DNA of 64,000 nucleotides from Candidatus Electrothrix gigas (lineage in GTDB: Bacteria; Desulfobacterota; Desulfobulbia; Desulfobulbales; Desulfobulbaceae). The position numbers were made by a program, and so were the translations under genes. Every line of letters starts with the position of its first letter. The stretch's first letter is position 1. Under the pieces are notes generated by a model. It was not told the DNA's origin and ran no database searches. It worked only from the letters and a program-made list of their open reading frames with translations. The stretch covers positions 1-64,000 of the forward strand of contig QYLO01000005.1 in assembly GCA_022766165.1 (NCBI GenBank). The letters run 5' to 3'. Of this stretch, positions 63,337 to 64,000 are shown piece after piece.

Positions 63337-63883
63337 GGAAGATAGAGACGGAGCTTTTCGTTTAGTTAGAATTTCATTTTTTGTGTGCGCCGCCGTAGCC
63401 CTTTTGCATGTTTTATCATCATTTTACAGTTATGGCATTACAGGAGCCTTTGCCCAAGTGGTGAATAAGGATAAAAAATATAAATTATTTATATTGGGTA
63501 GGGATGAAGATGGAAATACAGAAAAACTAAAACAGTTATGCGATGAACTGAATGTACAGGACCATGTACATTTTCTAGGATTTCAAAACAATCCGTATCC
63601 ATACTATAAATTTTGTGATCTGTTTGTGTTGTCATCCCGTGCTGAAGGATGTCCCAACGTACTTTTAGAGGCTATGTATTTTGAGCGTCCTGTTGTGGCT
63701 ACTAAATGTGTGCCTATTATAGGAAAAATTGTAGAGAATAGAGAAACCGGTTTTTTGGTTGAACCTGAGAATCCAGAGCAATTACGGGATGCGATTCTTG
63801 CATATAAAACATTAACTCCTAAAAAAAATAGCAAAAATTCCAATGAGATTGTTAAGTTTATTGATCAACTCTGCTGCAATTAA
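63197..63883 (+). pseudogene. Chimeric frame: polymerase-like scrap joined to a GT4 C-terminal half
   Basis: From about 63265 to 63440 this frame continues the membrane protein that begins at 63022. From AFAQVVNKDKKYKLFILGRD onward (about 63445) it is the donor domain of a GT4 glycosyltransferase: HVHFLGFQNNPYPYYKFCDL, then the EX7E region SRAEGCPNVLLEAMYFERPV and NRETGFLVEPENPEQLRDAI. The acceptor domain is absent. The join at GITG|AFAQ is in frame, so a 228-codon frame exists, but it is unlikely to be a working enzyme. Confidence 0.65.
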
Positions 63884-63898
63884 AATCTCAATATTGAT

Positions 63899-63986
63899 GG
63901 TTTCGTAAAAAGTCCAATTTGATGAAAAAACACCTTGTAACCCATTGAGCTATCGTCCATGAATAGCCTTTTTTCGACTTTTTACC
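63899..63986. repeat. Short element with 10-base inverted ends
   Basis: GTAAAAAGTC at 63905-63914 and GACTTTTTAC at 63976-63985 are perfect inverted copies about 70 bases apart. The arrangement looks like a MITE or the end of an insertion element. The window ends 14 bases later, so its full extent cannot be seen. Confidence 0.4.
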
Positions 63987-64000
63987 AGATAATCAGCTTT

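Overview
This 64 kb window looks like chromosome of a Gram-negative, sulfate-reducer-like Desulfobacterota bacterium. That reading is an inference from the style of the genes (DUF493/ispH pair, division and cell-wall order, an outer-membrane polysaccharide exporter). No rRNA or other taxonomic marker lies in the window, so the genus is not assigned.

Layout. (1) 1-3.1 kb: the 5' end of edd (6-phosphogluconate dehydratase), a small membrane/TPR gene, a decayed scrap of a second edd, then a short operon of DUF493, an unknown gene and ispH. (2) 3.2-33.0 kb, minus strand: a division and cell-wall (dcw) cluster. In transcription order it holds rsmH, ftsL, an ftsI-like gene, a fused murE-murF, mraY, [DNA methyltransferase + small nuclease, ZIP transporter, cation/proton antiporter], murD, [OLD-family nuclease + UvrD-like helicase, ATPase scrap, orphan antitoxin-like gene], murG, murC, murB, ftsQ, ftsA and ftsZ, followed by a radical SAM gene. 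(3) 33.5-35.0 kb: trpC-trpF, divergent from the dcw cluster. (4) 35.1-63.9 kb, plus strand: a capsule/exopolysaccharide locus. It has an O-antigen ligase-like protein with TPRs, a VVVPP-repeat secreted protein, an outer-membrane barrel, an SLBB export protein, a BY-kinase/Wzz, a WbpM-like dehydratase and gmd. These are followed by wecB-wecC, a DUF4838 protein, a CDP-sugar branch (rfbF, rfbG, a 3,5-epimerase, two sugar methyltransferases, an epimerase), a CmcI-like protein, a flippase and glycosyltransferases. The locus carries several gene scraps and an inserted PIN toxin-antitoxin pair.

Most notable points. The dcw cluster has no ftsW at its usual place between murD and murG; a Gabija-like OLD nuclease/helicase pair sits there instead. 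The ftsI-like gene is an intact reading frame with its PASTA domain, but I cannot find any of the three penicillin-binding active-site motifs (SxxK, SxN, KTG). So neither the polymerase nor the transpeptidase of the septal peptidoglycan synthase is visibly encoded here as an active enzyme. A second insertion, between mraY and murD, carries a probable restriction-modification pair and a 21-bp minisatellite. Two other places (edd and the flippase) show the same pattern: a degenerate copy of a gene's 5' part, then a cargo gene or genes, then the intact gene.

How the genes fit together. The mur genes, mraY and murG make lipid II, and ftsL/Q/A/Z and rsmH support division. The plus-strand locus builds, flips, polymerises and exports a polysaccharide likely to contain ManNAc-uronic acid and a CDP-derived, possibly C-methylated deoxysugar.
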